Positions 39,757 through 47,775 of a stretch of DNA of 64,000 bases are shown here, piece by piece. Location of the stretch: the NCBI RefSeq assembly GCF_003063575.1, contig NZ_NESC01000001.1:310001-374000 (forward strand), in the 5' to 3' direction. Under the pieces are notes generated by a model. The model searched no databases. It saw only the letters and a program-made list of their open reading frames with translations, and was not told where the DNA came from. Position 1 is the first letter of the stretch. Each line of letters opens with the position of its first letter. The position numbers and the translations under genes are program-made. This DNA is from Limnohabitans sp. Jir72. GTDB taxonomy: Bacteria; Pseudomonadota; Gammaproteobacteria; Burkholderiales; Burkholderiaceae_C.

Positions 39757-39777
39757 GACCGGTATGATGCCACCGCC

Positions 39778-40185
39778 ATGAACACAAATACTGACAACAT
39801 CCCCTCTGGCGTGAATTTCACGCGCTGGCTTGCCGTGGGCAGCTTGCTCGGCCTGATTTTGGTGGGCCTGGCCTGGGAGTTGTGGCTTGCCCCGCTGCGC
39901 CCGGGCGGCTCTTGGTGGGCCATCAAGGTGCTGCCTTTGTGCCTGCCTCTGGCCGGTTTGCTCAAGCACCGCATGTACACCTACCGTTGGGTGAGTCTGC
40001 TGGTCTGGCTGTATTTCACCGAAGGTGCCGTGCGGGCCTGGGGCGACAAGTGGCCATCGAATGGCCTGGCCCTGCTGCAGGTGCTGCTGTGCACCAGCCT
40101 GTTTGTGGCTTGCGCCCTGCATGTGCGCATCCGCATCCAAGCCGCCAAGGCGACGGGCAACTTCGTGCCCGTGCCCAAAGATTGA
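39778..40185 (+). CDS. DUF2069 small membrane protein
   Basis: 135 residues with four hydrophobic segments (WLAVGSLLGLILVGLAWELW, IKVLPLCLPLAGLL, WVSLLVWLYFTEGAVRAW, LALLQVLLCTSLFVACALHV) and a positively charged tail. The length and the YTYRWVSLLVWLYFTEG segment fit the DUF2069 family of inner-membrane proteins of unknown function. A tiny reading frame of five codons (39764-39781) ends on the start codon (ATGA). Long in-frame upstream reading is antisense to yihY and rejected. Confidence 0.88.
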   Translation: MNTNTDNIPSGVNFTRWLAVGSLLGLILVGLAWELWLAPLRPGGSWWAIKVLPLCLPLAGLLKHRMYTYRWVSLLVWLYFTEGAVRAWGDKWPSNGLALLQVLLCTSLFVACALHVRIRIQAAKATGNFVPVPKD

Positions 40186-40198
40186 GTTTTTTGAACCT

Positions 40199-40216
40199 CA
40201 CGGCCCAAGGGCCGTG
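40199..40216. promoter_or_regulatory. Perfect hairpin in front of the FAD-linked dehydrogenase start
   Basis: CACGGCCC-AA-GGGCCGTG, 8-bp arms, ends three bases before the ATG at 40220 and is preceded by TTTTTT. It would cover the ribosome-binding region of the downstream gene and may control its translation or act as a weak terminator. Confidence 0.5.
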
Positions 40217-40219
40217 CGC

Positions 40220-41674
40220 ATGCACATGAACACCCCTTTGCCATCGACCGCCTCGCTGATTGCTCAACTGCGCCAGATTTGCGGCGCGGCCAACGTGCTC
40301 ACCCACGATGACCCCGGCGCCGACCTGAGCCCCTGGGAGCAGGACTGGCGCAAACGCGTCAGAGGCAAAGCGCTGGCCGTGGTGCGCCCAGGCAGCACCC
40401 CCGAAGTGGCCGCCGTGGTCAAGGCGTGTGCGGCAGCCCACACACCCATCGTGCCGCAAGGCGGCAACACCGGCCTGGTGGTGGGCGGTGTGCCCGATGA
40501 CTCGGGCACGCAGATCGTGTTGAGCATGACCCGTATGAACGCGGTGCGCGCCATCGACCCCGCCAACTTGACCATCACGGTGGAGGCCGGTTGCGTGCTG
40601 CAAAACCTGCAAGCCGCAGCCGAAGGTGCGGGCTTTTTGTTCCCCCTGAGCCTGGGGGCTGAGGGCAGCTGCACGATTGGCGGCAACCTGGGCACCAACG
40701 CAGGCGGCACGCAAGTGGTGCGCTACGGCAACACGCGCGAACTTTGCCTGGGCCTGGAAGTGGTGACCGCACTAGGCGAGGTCTGGAACGGCCTGACCGG
40801 CCTGCGCAAAGACAACACCGGCTACGACCTGCGCAATTTGATGATTGGCAGCGAAGGCACGCTGGGCATCATCTGCGCCGCCACCATGAAGCTCTACCCC
40901 CTGCCTGCAGCGCAGCTGACCGCCTGGGCCGCTGTGCCCAGCATGCAAGCGGCGGTCGATCTGCTGGGTCTGGCGCATCAGCGCCTGGGCCCGGGCCTGA
41001 CGGGTTTTGAAGTCATGAACCAGTTTGCGCTGGGCCTGGTGGACAAGCATTACCCGCAACTGCGCGTGCCGCTGTGGCAGGGCACCCCCTGGTGCGTGCT
41101 GCTGGAAAACTCCGACAGCGAAAACGAAGCCCATGCGCGTGCTCAGTTCGAAGCCTTGCTCGAAGCCGCTCTAGAGGCAGGCTTTGTGAGCGACGCGGTG
41201 GTGGCCGAGAACCTGACCCAAGCCCGAGGCCTGTGGCACATCCGCGAAAGCATCACCCTGGCACAGGCCGCCGAAGGCCTGAACATCAAGCACGACATCA
41301 GCATCCCGGTCTCGCGCATACCGGCCTTTGTGGCCGAGACCGATGCCCTGCTGGCGCGCGAAGTGCCCGGCGTGCGCATGGTGGACTTTGGCCACCTGGG
41401 CGACGGCAATCTGCACTACAACGTGCAAGCCCCTGAAGGCGTGGATGGCCAAGTCTTTTTGCGCGAGAACGAAGAGCGCGTGAACACCTTGGTGTTTGAC
41501 CAAGTGCTCAAATTCGACGGCTCGATCAGCGCCGAACACGGCGTGGGCGAGCTCAAAGTGGGCAAACTGCCCGACTACAAAGACCCCACAGCGCTGGCCA
41601 TGATGCGGGCCGTCAAGCAAGCGCTGGACCCACAGAACCTGCTCAACCCGGGTCGCGTGCTGACCCGGCCCTGA
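40220..41674 (+). CDS. FAD-binding oxidoreductase (D-2-hydroxyacid / D-2-hydroxyglutarate dehydrogenase type)
   Basis: 484 residues (482 from the second ATG at 40226). The FAD-binding PCMH domain has IVPQGGNTGLVVGGVP and GTNAGGTQVVRYGNTREL, with NTGYDLRNLMIGSEGTLGII. The C-terminal catalytic domain has FGHLGDGNLHYNV and SAEHGVGELK, whose His/Asp/Glu positions bind metal in this family. It oxidises a D-2-hydroxyacid (lactate, 2-hydroxyglutarate or similar) to the 2-oxoacid. It starts 34 bases after the DUF2069 stop with a hairpin between. The precise substrate cannot be read from sequence. Confidence 0.92.
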   Translation: MHMNTPLPSTASLIAQLRQICGAANVLTHDDPGADLSPWEQDWRKRVRGKALAVVRPGSTPEVAAVVKACAAAHTPIVPQGGNTGLVVGGVPDDSGTQIVLSMTRMNAVRAIDPANLTITVEAGCVLQNLQAAAEGAGFLFPLSLGAEGSCTIGGNLGTNAGGTQVVRYGNTRELCLGLEVVTALGEVWNGLTGLRKDNTGYDLRNLMIGSEGTLGIICAATMKLYPLPAAQLTAWAAVPSMQAAVDLLGLAHQRLGPGLTGFEVMNQFALGLVDKHYPQLRVPLWQGTPWCVLLENSDSENEAHARAQFEALLEAALEAGFVSDAVVAENLTQARGLWHIRESITLAQAAEGLNIKHDISIPVSRIPAFVAETDALLAREVPGVRMVDFGHLGDGNLHYNVQAPEGVDGQVFLRENEERVNTLVFDQVLKFDGSISAEHGVGELKVGKLPDYKDPTALAMMRAVKQALDPQNLLNPGRVLTRP

Positions 41675-41730
41675 GACCGAACGCCGTCCGCAGCGCCTCA
41701 TCGGTGCAATGGCACGGCCCACGCCGGTTT

Positions 41731-42822
41731 TCAGCCCTCCACAAACACCCGCGCCTTGCGCGGTGTCAGCACCAGCGTCTCGCCCTCTTTGAAGTCTTGC
41801 TGGCGGTATTGCGAAGCCGACAGCTGCGCTTCGATGATCGCGTCTTTGCCGAAGTGGCTTTCCACGGGCTCCAACTCAAGACGGGCCACCGGGCCCACCA
41901 CGATGGCACGGGTCAGCTTGGCCACGATGCCCGTGTTGACAACGCCGGGCGTGTAGCGGGCTACGTCCAAATCGTGCGGGCGCACGTAAGCAAAAGCCTT
42001 GGCGTCTTGCACCTGAGCATGTTCAGGGCTGTCCAGTCGAACCGCATGCTGGTCGGCACCGATCAGCATCTCGCCTTCGTGTGCACGGCCGTGGAACAGG
42101 TTCACGTCGCCCAAAAAGCCATACACAAACGGGCTGGCCGGGTGGTCCCACACGTCTTGCGGCGAGCCGATCTGCTCGATGTTGCCTTTGTTCATCAGCA
42201 CCACGCGGTCGGCCACTTCCAGGGCTTCTTCCTGGTCGTGCGTCACAAAGATGCTGGTCACATGCAATTCGTCGTGCAGACGGCGCAACCAGCGGCGCAG
42301 CTCTTTGCGCACCTTGGCATCCAGCGCACCAAAGGGCTCGTCGAGCAGCAGCACCTTGGGCTCCACCGCCAGCGCACGGGCCAGCGCAATGCGTTGGCGT
42401 TGCCCGCCTGACAGTTGCGAGGGGTAGCGGTCGGCCAGCCAGTCGAGCTGCACCAAGCCCAGCAGCTCGTGCACCTTGCGCTGGATTTCCGATTCGCTGG
42501 GGCGTTCTTTGCGGGGCTTGACGCGCAGGCCAAAGGCCACGTTCTCGAACACCGTCATGTGGCGGAACAAGGCGTAGTGCTGGAACACAAAACCCACCTG
42601 ACGTTCGCGCACATGCACATGGGTGTTGTCTTCGCCGCTGAAGCCAATGGTGCCGCTGTCGGCGGTCTCCAGCCCCGCGATGATGCGCAGCAGCGTGGTC
42701 TTGCCGCAGCCCGATGGCCCCAGCAAAGCGACGAGTTCACCCGACTCGATGTCGAGGCTGACGTTGTTCAGCGCGGTGAAGTCGCCGAATTGTTTGTTGA
42801 CGTTGCGGATTTCGATGCTCAT
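41731..42822 (-). CDS. cysA: Sulfate/thiosulfate import ATP-binding protein CysA
   Basis: 363 residues. Walker A is [11 protein letters not shown] (about 35-45), the signature [14 protein letters not shown], and Walker [15 protein letters not shown]-terminal TOBE-like domain ([11 protein letters not shown]...) is typical of CysA. It powers the CysTW sulfate channel. The ATG at 42822 ([13 protein letters not shown]) is chosen because the family begins here; upstream reading enters the REP and heptamer repeats. It is the last gene of the hydrolase-sbp-cysT-cysW-cysA series, but 155 bases of repeats separate it from cysW. Confidence 0.95.
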   Translation of the reverse strand: MSIEIRNVNKQFGDFTALNNVSLDIESGELVALLGPSGCGKTTLLRIIAGLETADSGTIGFSGEDNTHVHVRERQVGFVFQHYALFRHMTVFENVAFGLRVKPRKERPSESEIQRKVHELLGLVQLDWLADRYPSQLSGGQRQRIALARALAVEPKVLLLDEPFGALDAKVRKELRRWLRRLHDELHVTSIFVTHDQEEALEVADRVVLMNKGNIEQIGSPQDVWDHPASPFVYGFLGDVNLFHGRAHEGEMLIGADQHAVRLDSPEHAQVQDAKAFAYVRPHDLDVARYTPGVVNTGIVAKLTRAIVVGPVARLELEPVESHFGKDAIIEAQLSASQYRQQDFKEGETLVLTPRKARVFVEG

Positions 42823-42846
42823 GGTTTCTCTCGATGGGTGTACCGT

Positions 42847-42879
42847 GGCTGATGGCTGATGGCTGATGGCTGATGGCTG
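42847..42879. repeat. Tandem heptamer repeat GGCTGAT
   Basis: Four full GGCTGAT units and a partial fifth in the cysW-cysA gap, next to a REP-like element. The repeat number is likely to vary between strains. Confidence 0.85.
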
Positions 42880-42897
42880 GTTGTCGGTGACTGTTGT

Positions 42898-42974
42898 TGT
42901 AGGAGCCCACCCCGTGGGCGATTTCACGCACACCGCCAAGGCATGCCATCGCACACGGGGTGGGCTCCTACAAA
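42898..42974. repeat. REP-like palindromic element, copy 2
   Basis: Left arm TGTAGGAGCCCACCCCGTG and right arm CACGGGGTGGGCTCCTACA are perfectly complementary, with a GGCGATTTCACGCAC...GCATGCCATCGC inner part. It is the most perfect copy of the family and sits between cysW and cysA. Confidence 0.9.
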
Positions 42975-42977
42975 AAT

Positions 42978-43889
42978 TCAGTGTGGGCTCTGTGGATGGG
43001 TGGGTGGGCTGGGCCGCTCAGGCGCGGTATCAGCCGTGGCTTTCATGTCTTGCTCGTGGCGCCACTCGATCACCGACTTGATGACCAAGGTCACCAAAGC
43101 CAGCAAGGCCAAGAGCGAAGCCACCGCAAAGGCGGCCACCGATTGGTATTCGTTGTACAAAATTTCCACGTGCAGCGGCATGGTGTTGGTCTGCCCACGG
43201 ATGTGGCCCGAGACCACCGACACCGCGCCGAACTCGCCCATGGCCCGTGCATTGCACAAGATCACGCCGTAAATCAGGCCCCACTTGATGTTGGGCAGCG
43301 TGACGTACCAAAAGGTCTGCCAGCCGGTGGCACCCAGCACAATGGCGGCTTGCTCTTCGTCGTTGCCCTGCGCCTGCATGAGCGGGATCAGCTCGCGGGC
43401 AATGAAGGGGAAGGTCACAAACACCGTGGCCAGCACGATGCCGGGCACCGCGAACACGATCTTGATGTCGTGCGCCTGCAGCCAAGGGCCAAACCAGCCC
43501 TGCGCGCCAAACATGAGCACATAAATCAAACCGGCCACCACGGGCGAGACCGAAAACGGCAAGTCCACCAGCGTGGTCAAAAAGGCTTTGCCCTTGAATT
43601 CGTATTTGGCAATCGCCCAAGCCGCTGCGACCCCGAACACCAGGTTCAACGGGACCGCAATGGCGGCTGTGATCAAGGTCAATCGGATGGCCGACCAGGC
43701 ATCGGGCTCCTTGAGCGCTTCAAAGTACGCCTCAAACCCCTTGCGCAAAGCTTCGGTGAACACCGCCGCCAAGGGCAAGACCAGAAACAAAAACATGAAC
43801 ACCAGCGCGATGCCGATCAGGCTGTAACGCACCCATGCTGGCTCAGTGGTGCCCGCTTGCGCGCGGCGTGAAGAACTGTTCGTGCTCAT
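42978..43889 (-). CDS. cysW: Sulfate ABC transporter permease CysW
   Basis: 303 residues, six membrane segments. The EAA motif region reads [19 protein letters not shown] with the CysW-type [19 protein letters not shown]. It forms the sulfate channel with CysT. The start codon overlaps the cysT stop (ATGA). The N-terminus carries a short Ser/Arg-rich stretch before the first membrane segment. The C-terminal [15 protein letters not shown] tail looks unstructured. Confidence 0.95.
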   Translation of the reverse strand: MSTNSSSRRAQAGTTEPAWVRYSLIGIALVFMFLFLVLPLAAVFTEALRKGFEAYFEALKEPDAWSAIRLTLITAAIAVPLNLVFGVAAAWAIAKYEFKGKAFLTTLVDLPFSVSPVVAGLIYVLMFGAQGWFGPWLQAHDIKIVFAVPGIVLATVFVTFPFIARELIPLMQAQGNDEEQAAIVLGATGWQTFWYVTLPNIKWGLIYGVILCNARAMGEFGAVSVVSGHIRGQTNTMPLHVEILYNEYQSVAAFAVASLLALLALVTLVIKSVIEWRHEQDMKATADTAPERPSPPTHPQSPH

Positions 43890-44749
43890 GCCGGGGCTCC
43901 TGTGTGACGGCGCTGCCAGGCTTGCAGCGCGTTGATGACGAGCAGCAAAACAAAAGAGAACACCAACATGACCAAGGCCACGGCAGTGGCACCTGCGTAG
44001 TCGTATTGCTCGAGCTTGCCAATGATGATCAGCGGCGTGATCTCGGACACCATGGGCATGTTGCCCGCGATGAAGATGACCGAACCGTATTCACCAATGG
44101 CACGCGCAAACGCCATGGCAAAGCCCGTGAGCAATGCGGGCGCGATCGACGGAAAAATCACCCGGGTGAAGGTTTGCCAGCGCGTTGCGCCCAAGCAGGT
44201 GGCCGCTTCTTCAAGTTCTTTCTCGGCGTCTTCCAGCACAGGCTGCACCGTGCGCACCACAAAGGGCAAGCCAATGAAGATCAAAGCGATCACCACGCCA
44301 TTGGGGTTGAAGGCCAGTTGAATGCCCAGAGGCTCCAGGTACTGCCCCACCCAACCATTGCCCGCCAGCAAAGCCGTGAGCGAAATGCCCGCCACCGCCG
44401 TGGGCAGCGCAAAAGGCAAATCGACCAATGCGTCAATGAGCTTCTTGCCAAAAAAGTTGTAGCGCACCAGCACCCAAGCCACCAGCAGGCCAAACACCAC
44501 ATTGACCATGGCTGCGATCAGCGATGCGCCAAAGGTCAGGCGATAAGAGGCCATCACACGCGGCCCCGTCACAGCGGCCCAAAACTGGTCCCAGGTCAAG
44601 GTGAAGGTTTTGAAAAACAGTGCCGACAAGGGGATCAGCACGATCAAGCTCAAATAGAAGATGGTGAACCCCAGGGTCAGGTTGAACCCGGGCAACACTT
44701 TGGCTGGCACCCGCCGTTTGGCAGGCGCCGCAATGGGCAATGCGGTCAT
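43886..44749 (-). CDS. cysT: Sulfate ABC transporter permease CysT (CysU)
   Basis: 287 residues, six membrane segments. [20 protein letters not shown] is the first segment, [19 protein letters not shown] the conserved periplasmic loop, and [20 protein letters not shown] the EAA loop that contacts CysA. It starts 12 bases after the sbp stop and overlaps cysW. Confidence 0.95.
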   Translation of the reverse strand: MTALPIAAPAKRRVPAKVLPGFNLTLGFTIFYLSLIVLIPLSALFFKTFTLTWDQFWAAVTGPRVMASYRLTFGASLIAAMVNVVFGLLVAWVLVRYNFFGKKLIDALVDLPFALPTAVAGISLTALLAGNGWVGQYLEPLGIQLAFNPNGVVIALIFIGLPFVVRTVQPVLEDAEKELEEAATCLGATRWQTFTRVIFPSIAPALLTGFAMAFARAIGEYGSVIFIAGNMPMVSEITPLIIIGKLEQYDYAGATAVALVMLVFSFVLLLVINALQAWQRRHTGAPA

Positions 44750-44761
44750 GGGTGGGAAAAC

Positions 44762-45754
44762 TTATTTGACGGTGTACAGCTTGTCGAACTGACCGCCATC
44801 GTTGAAATGGACCTTTTGGGCTTCGCTCAAAGAGCCAAACAGCTCCTGCACAGTGAACAGCTGAATGGGCTTGAAGGTGCTGGCGTATTTTTTGAGGATC
44901 GCCGCATTGCGGGGGCGCAGTGCATGCTTGGCGGCGATCTCCTGCGCCTCGTCGGAGTACAGGTAGTTCAAATAAGCCTTGGCCAAATCGCCCGTGCCTT
45001 TTTTGGCCACAGTGCGCTCCACCACGGCCACCGGGTTTTCAGCCACGATGCTGATCGAGGGGTGCACCGCATCGACCTTGCCCGCGCCAAACTCGTTGTC
45101 CACCGAGACCACTTCGGACTCGAAGGTCACCAGCACATCACCGATGTTGCGCTGCAAAAAGATGGTCGTTGCATCACGCCCACCTTTGGCCAAGACCGGC
45201 ACATTCTTGTACAGCTTGCCCACAAACTCGGCCGCCTGTGCATCGCTGGCCCCTTTCTTCTTGGCATAGCCCCAGGCCGCCAAATAAGCCATGCGGCCAT
45301 TGCCACCGGTCTTGGGGTTGACCACGATCACCTGAATGCCGGGCTTGGTCAGATCGTCCCAGTCCTTGATGTTTTTGGGGTTGCCATTGCGCGTGAGGAA
45401 CAGCATGGTTGATGTGGTGGGCGAGGCATTGTTGGGGAAGCGCTTGGGCCAATCCTTGGCCACCACACCGGTGCTGGCCAAAAAGTCCACATCGGTGGTG
45501 GTGTTCATGGTCACCACATCGGCGTCCAGGCCATCGTTGACCGCACGCGCCTGCGCGCTGGAGCCGCCATGGGCCTGGTCGATCTTGATGTCCTTGCCCG
45601 TGGTCTTTTTGTAGTTGGCAATGAAGGCCGCGTTGTAGTCTTTGTAGAACTCGCGGGCCACGTCATACGAGGCGTTGAGCAAGGTTTGTGCACTGGCGCC
45701 CAGGCCAGACAAAGCCAGCGTGGCGGCCAAGGCGATGTGTGTGAGTTTTTTCAT
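44762..45754 (-). CDS. sbp: Periplasmic sulfate-binding protein
   Basis: 330 residues with a signal peptide (about 1-22, ending LGASAQ). Family segments are LLNASYDVAREFYKDYN, QAHGGSSAQARAVNDGLDAD, NPKTGGNGRMAYLAAWGYA and LNYLYSDEAQEIAAKHALRP. These include the residues that hold sulfate in Sbp/CysP. It delivers sulfate (possibly thiosulfate) to CysTWA. The ATG overlaps the stop of the RBBP9-type hydrolase gene, an unusual upstream partner. Confidence 0.95.
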   Translation of the reverse strand: MKKLTHIALAATLALSGLGASAQTLLNASYDVAREFYKDYNAAFIANYKKTTGKDIKIDQAHGGSSAQARAVNDGLDADVVTMNTTTDVDFLASTGVVAKDWPKRFPNNASPTTSTMLFLTRNGNPKNIKDWDDLTKPGIQVIVVNPKTGGNGRMAYLAAWGYAKKKGASDAQAAEFVGKLYKNVPVLAKGGRDATTIFLQRNIGDVLVTFESEVVSVDNEFGAGKVDAVHPSISIVAENPVAVVERTVAKKGTGDLAKAYLNYLYSDEAQEIAAKHALRPRNAAILKKYASTFKPIQLFTVQELFGSLSEAQKVHFNDGGQFDKLYTVK

Positions 45755-46329
45755 GCGGTTTCCAATTGAGATTCAGGGGTACCGCTCCAAGAGAGCGAAC
45801 CGGTCAGGGATTGCAGCAAAGCCAAGCCCAATGGCCATTCGCCAAAGCCCGCTTCGATGTTGATGTGCCCTGCATTTTGCAGGCGCACCACTTCACTGCC
45901 CCAAGACCGGGCATAAGCGCCTGCAGTGCGCACGGGGCAAAAGGGGTCGTTGGTGCTGGCCACCACGATGCTGCGGTAAGGCAAGGGCTGGTAAGGCACG
46001 GGCGCAAAGTCCGCCAAGGGGCCACGGCGCTCCGGATCGGCCGGTGCCACGAGCAATGCACCGCTGATGCGGCCAGCCACCTCAGGCGGCAACAGCGTGG
46101 TGGCGATGCACCCCAAACTGTGCGCCACCACCACCACAGGCCCCGGCTGCGCCAAGATGGTCTTGGCGATGGCCTGCAACCACACCGCCTGCTTGGGGCG
46201 CTGCCAGTCCTCGTCGGCCATCGCCACGCGCACTGCGCCCGGCAGGCGCTTGGCCCACAAGGTTTGCCAGTGGCCGGGGCCAGAATCTTTCCAGCCGGGA
46301 ACGATGACGAGGGTGGTTTCGCAAGACAT
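45751..46329 (-). CDS. RBBP9/YdeN-family alpha/beta hydrolase
   Basis: 192 residues. The family start VIVPGWKDSGPGHWQTLW, the nucleophile elbow AHSLGC (Ser near 90), the acid in ASTNDPFCP, and the catalytic His in NAGHINIEAGFGEW are all present. Such small serine hydrolases act on ester or amide bonds in the cytoplasm, with few known substrates. The stop overlaps the sbp start (ATGA), so it is the first gene of the sulfate-import operon. A motif shared with two other sulfur promoters lies 57-76 bases upstream. A role in releasing sulfur from an ester is possible but not shown. Confidence 0.9.
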   Translation of the reverse strand: MSCETTLVIVPGWKDSGPGHWQTLWAKRLPGAVRVAMADEDWQRPKQAVWLQAIAKTILAQPGPVVVVAHSLGCIATTLLPPEVAGRISGALLVAPADPERRGPLADFAPVPYQPLPYRSIVVASTNDPFCPVRTAGAYARSWGSEVVRLQNAGHINIEAGFGEWPLGLALLQSLTGSLSWSGTPESQLETA

Positions 46330-46385
46330 GTGGGCGATTGTCCCGGCCGCCCTTTAAAACCCAAACTACTTTTTTATTGTTTGTT

Positions 46386-46405
46386 AATGACTAAAACAGA
46401 TAAAG
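46386..46405 (-). promoter_or_regulatory. Candidate sulfur-regulon site upstream of the hydrolase-sbp-cys operon
   Basis: Contains AAAACAGATAAAG (plus-strand reading), matching the AAAACAGATAAG / AAATCAGATAAG blocks upstream of both sulfonate binding-protein genes. It lies 57-76 bases upstream of the hydrolase start. Likely bound by a CysB/SsuR-type regulator, by inference. Confidence 0.5.
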
Positions 46406-46430
46406 ATTTGTATCGCTCCAAAGAATTTCT

Positions 46431-47771
46431 TTATTTTGAATCATTAAGCAGTCGTTGCGACCATTCGGGCTGATAACGGTCCGCCTGGATGTCCGGCGTC
46501 ACACCGTGCGTGAACACCTCGTCGGTGATCGGGATGAACTGCGCGTTCCAGTCCTCCCACTTTTGGCGCAAGCGTGCAAACACCTCGGGCAGCTTGTTCT
46601 TGAGGTTGGCGCGCTCCAGCGTGTCGGTGACCACGTCAAACAAAAATTCGTGCTCGTTGATCTTGAGGTACTTGTAGGGTCCCTCGCGCACGGCCCGCTG
46701 GGCCTGCGCTTTGTAGCGCCAGAACAGGCTGCGCTCGTGCACCGGGGCCTGGCCCTGCAGCACGGGCAGGATGTTCTCGCCGTCGGGTGCGTAGTCGGGA
46801 TGCGGCTGCAGCCCCGCAGCGGCCAGCAAGGTGGGCAGCCAGTCCATGCTTATGGTCACCTGCTCGCTCACCTGCGGCTTGAGGCCCGCTGGCCAGCGCA
46901 GCAATGTGGGCACGCGCAAGCCACCTTCGAGCAGTTCGGTCTTTTGCCCGGTGAAGGGCCAGGTCTTGGCAAAGCGCTCGCCGCCGTTGTCGCTGCTGAA
47001 CACCACGATCGTGTTGTCATTGAGCCCCTGGCGTTTGAGTTGGCCCAGCACCTGCCCCACCGCCGCGTCGAGCGATCGCACCATGCGTGCATAGGTGGCC
47101 AGGTTGCCGCCGTCGTAATGGAACAGGTCTTTCAGGTTGCGTGAGACTTCTTCGTCCTCCGGCCCCACCCAGGGCCAGTGCGGCGCGGTGAAGTGCAGCG
47201 ACAAGAAGAAAGGTTTGTCTTGGCTCTGCTGGCCGATCCAGTCACTGGCCTCATCGGCCAGCAGCTGGGTGTAGTAGCCCACGCGCTCCACGGGCACCTC
47301 GCCCTCGTACAAATCACGCGGCACTGCCTCGCCCACACCCGGCTTGTGCGTGAAGTAGTCGATGGCGCCGCCGTAGTTGCCAAAAAAGCGCTGGTAACCA
47401 CTCTTGAGCGGCCCGAAACTGGGCAGGCTGCCCAGATGCCACTTGCCGATCAGCGCGGTGTTGTAGCCCGCATCGCGCAAGAGCGAAGGCAGCGTGGGAT
47501 GTTCGGGCGGCAGGCCATAGCGCTGCGCCTGCCGCACCAAAGGCTCTTCGAGCCCGCCACGAAAGTGGTACTGGTAACGCCCGGTGATCAGCGCAAAGCG
47601 CGTGGCCGAGCACACGGCCGAATTGGCATAGGCCTGCGTGAAGCGCACACCCTCGGCGGCCATTTGGTCCAAGTGGGGCGTGGTGAAGGCCGTTTGACCA
47701 TACACACTCAGGTCGGCCCAGCCCAGGTCATCGGCCAGGATGAAAACAATGTTCGGTGGCTTGGTGCTCAT
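46431..47771 (-). CDS. Cysteine-type (formylglycine) sulfatase, cytoplasmic
   Basis: 446 residues from MSTKPPNIVFILADDLGWAD. Metal-binding Asp14 and Asp15 are at the start, and the sulfatase signature is Cys54-Ser-Ala-Thr-Arg58 followed by FALITGRYQ. Cys54 must be oxidised to formylglycine; the CxAxR form replaces the more common CxPxR. FSSDNGGERF and KTELLEGGLRVPTLLRWPAG match arylsulfatases. No signal peptide is seen, so it probably cleaves sulfate esters inside the cell, releasing sulfate. It follows the binding-protein gene by four bases, recalling the atsR-atsA type of arrangement. No formylglycine-generating enzyme is in the window. Confidence 0.92.
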   Translation of the reverse strand: MSTKPPNIVFILADDLGWADLSVYGQTAFTTPHLDQMAAEGVRFTQAYANSAVCSATRFALITGRYQYHFRGGLEEPLVRQAQRYGLPPEHPTLPSLLRDAGYNTALIGKWHLGSLPSFGPLKSGYQRFFGNYGGAIDYFTHKPGVGEAVPRDLYEGEVPVERVGYYTQLLADEASDWIGQQSQDKPFFLSLHFTAPHWPWVGPEDEEVSRNLKDLFHYDGGNLATYARMVRSLDAAVGQVLGQLKRQGLNDNTIVVFSSDNGGERFAKTWPFTGQKTELLEGGLRVPTLLRWPAGLKPQVSEQVTISMDWLPTLLAAAGLQPHPDYAPDGENILPVLQGQAPVHERSLFWRYKAQAQRAVREGPYKYLKINEHEFLFDVVTDTLERANLKNKLPEVFARLRQKWEDWNAQFIPITDEVFTHGVTPDIQADRYQPEWSQRLLNDSK

Positions 47772-47775
47772 GGCT

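Noticed and set aside
39757..40140. N-terminal extension of the yihY-type protein
   Set aside because: The extra 128 residues are Gln/His-rich and antisense to the DUF2069 gene; the family begins at the ATG at 39756.
42847..42974. CRISPR-like array
   Set aside because: The heptamers are contiguous without spacers and the palindrome is a single REP element; no cas genes are present.
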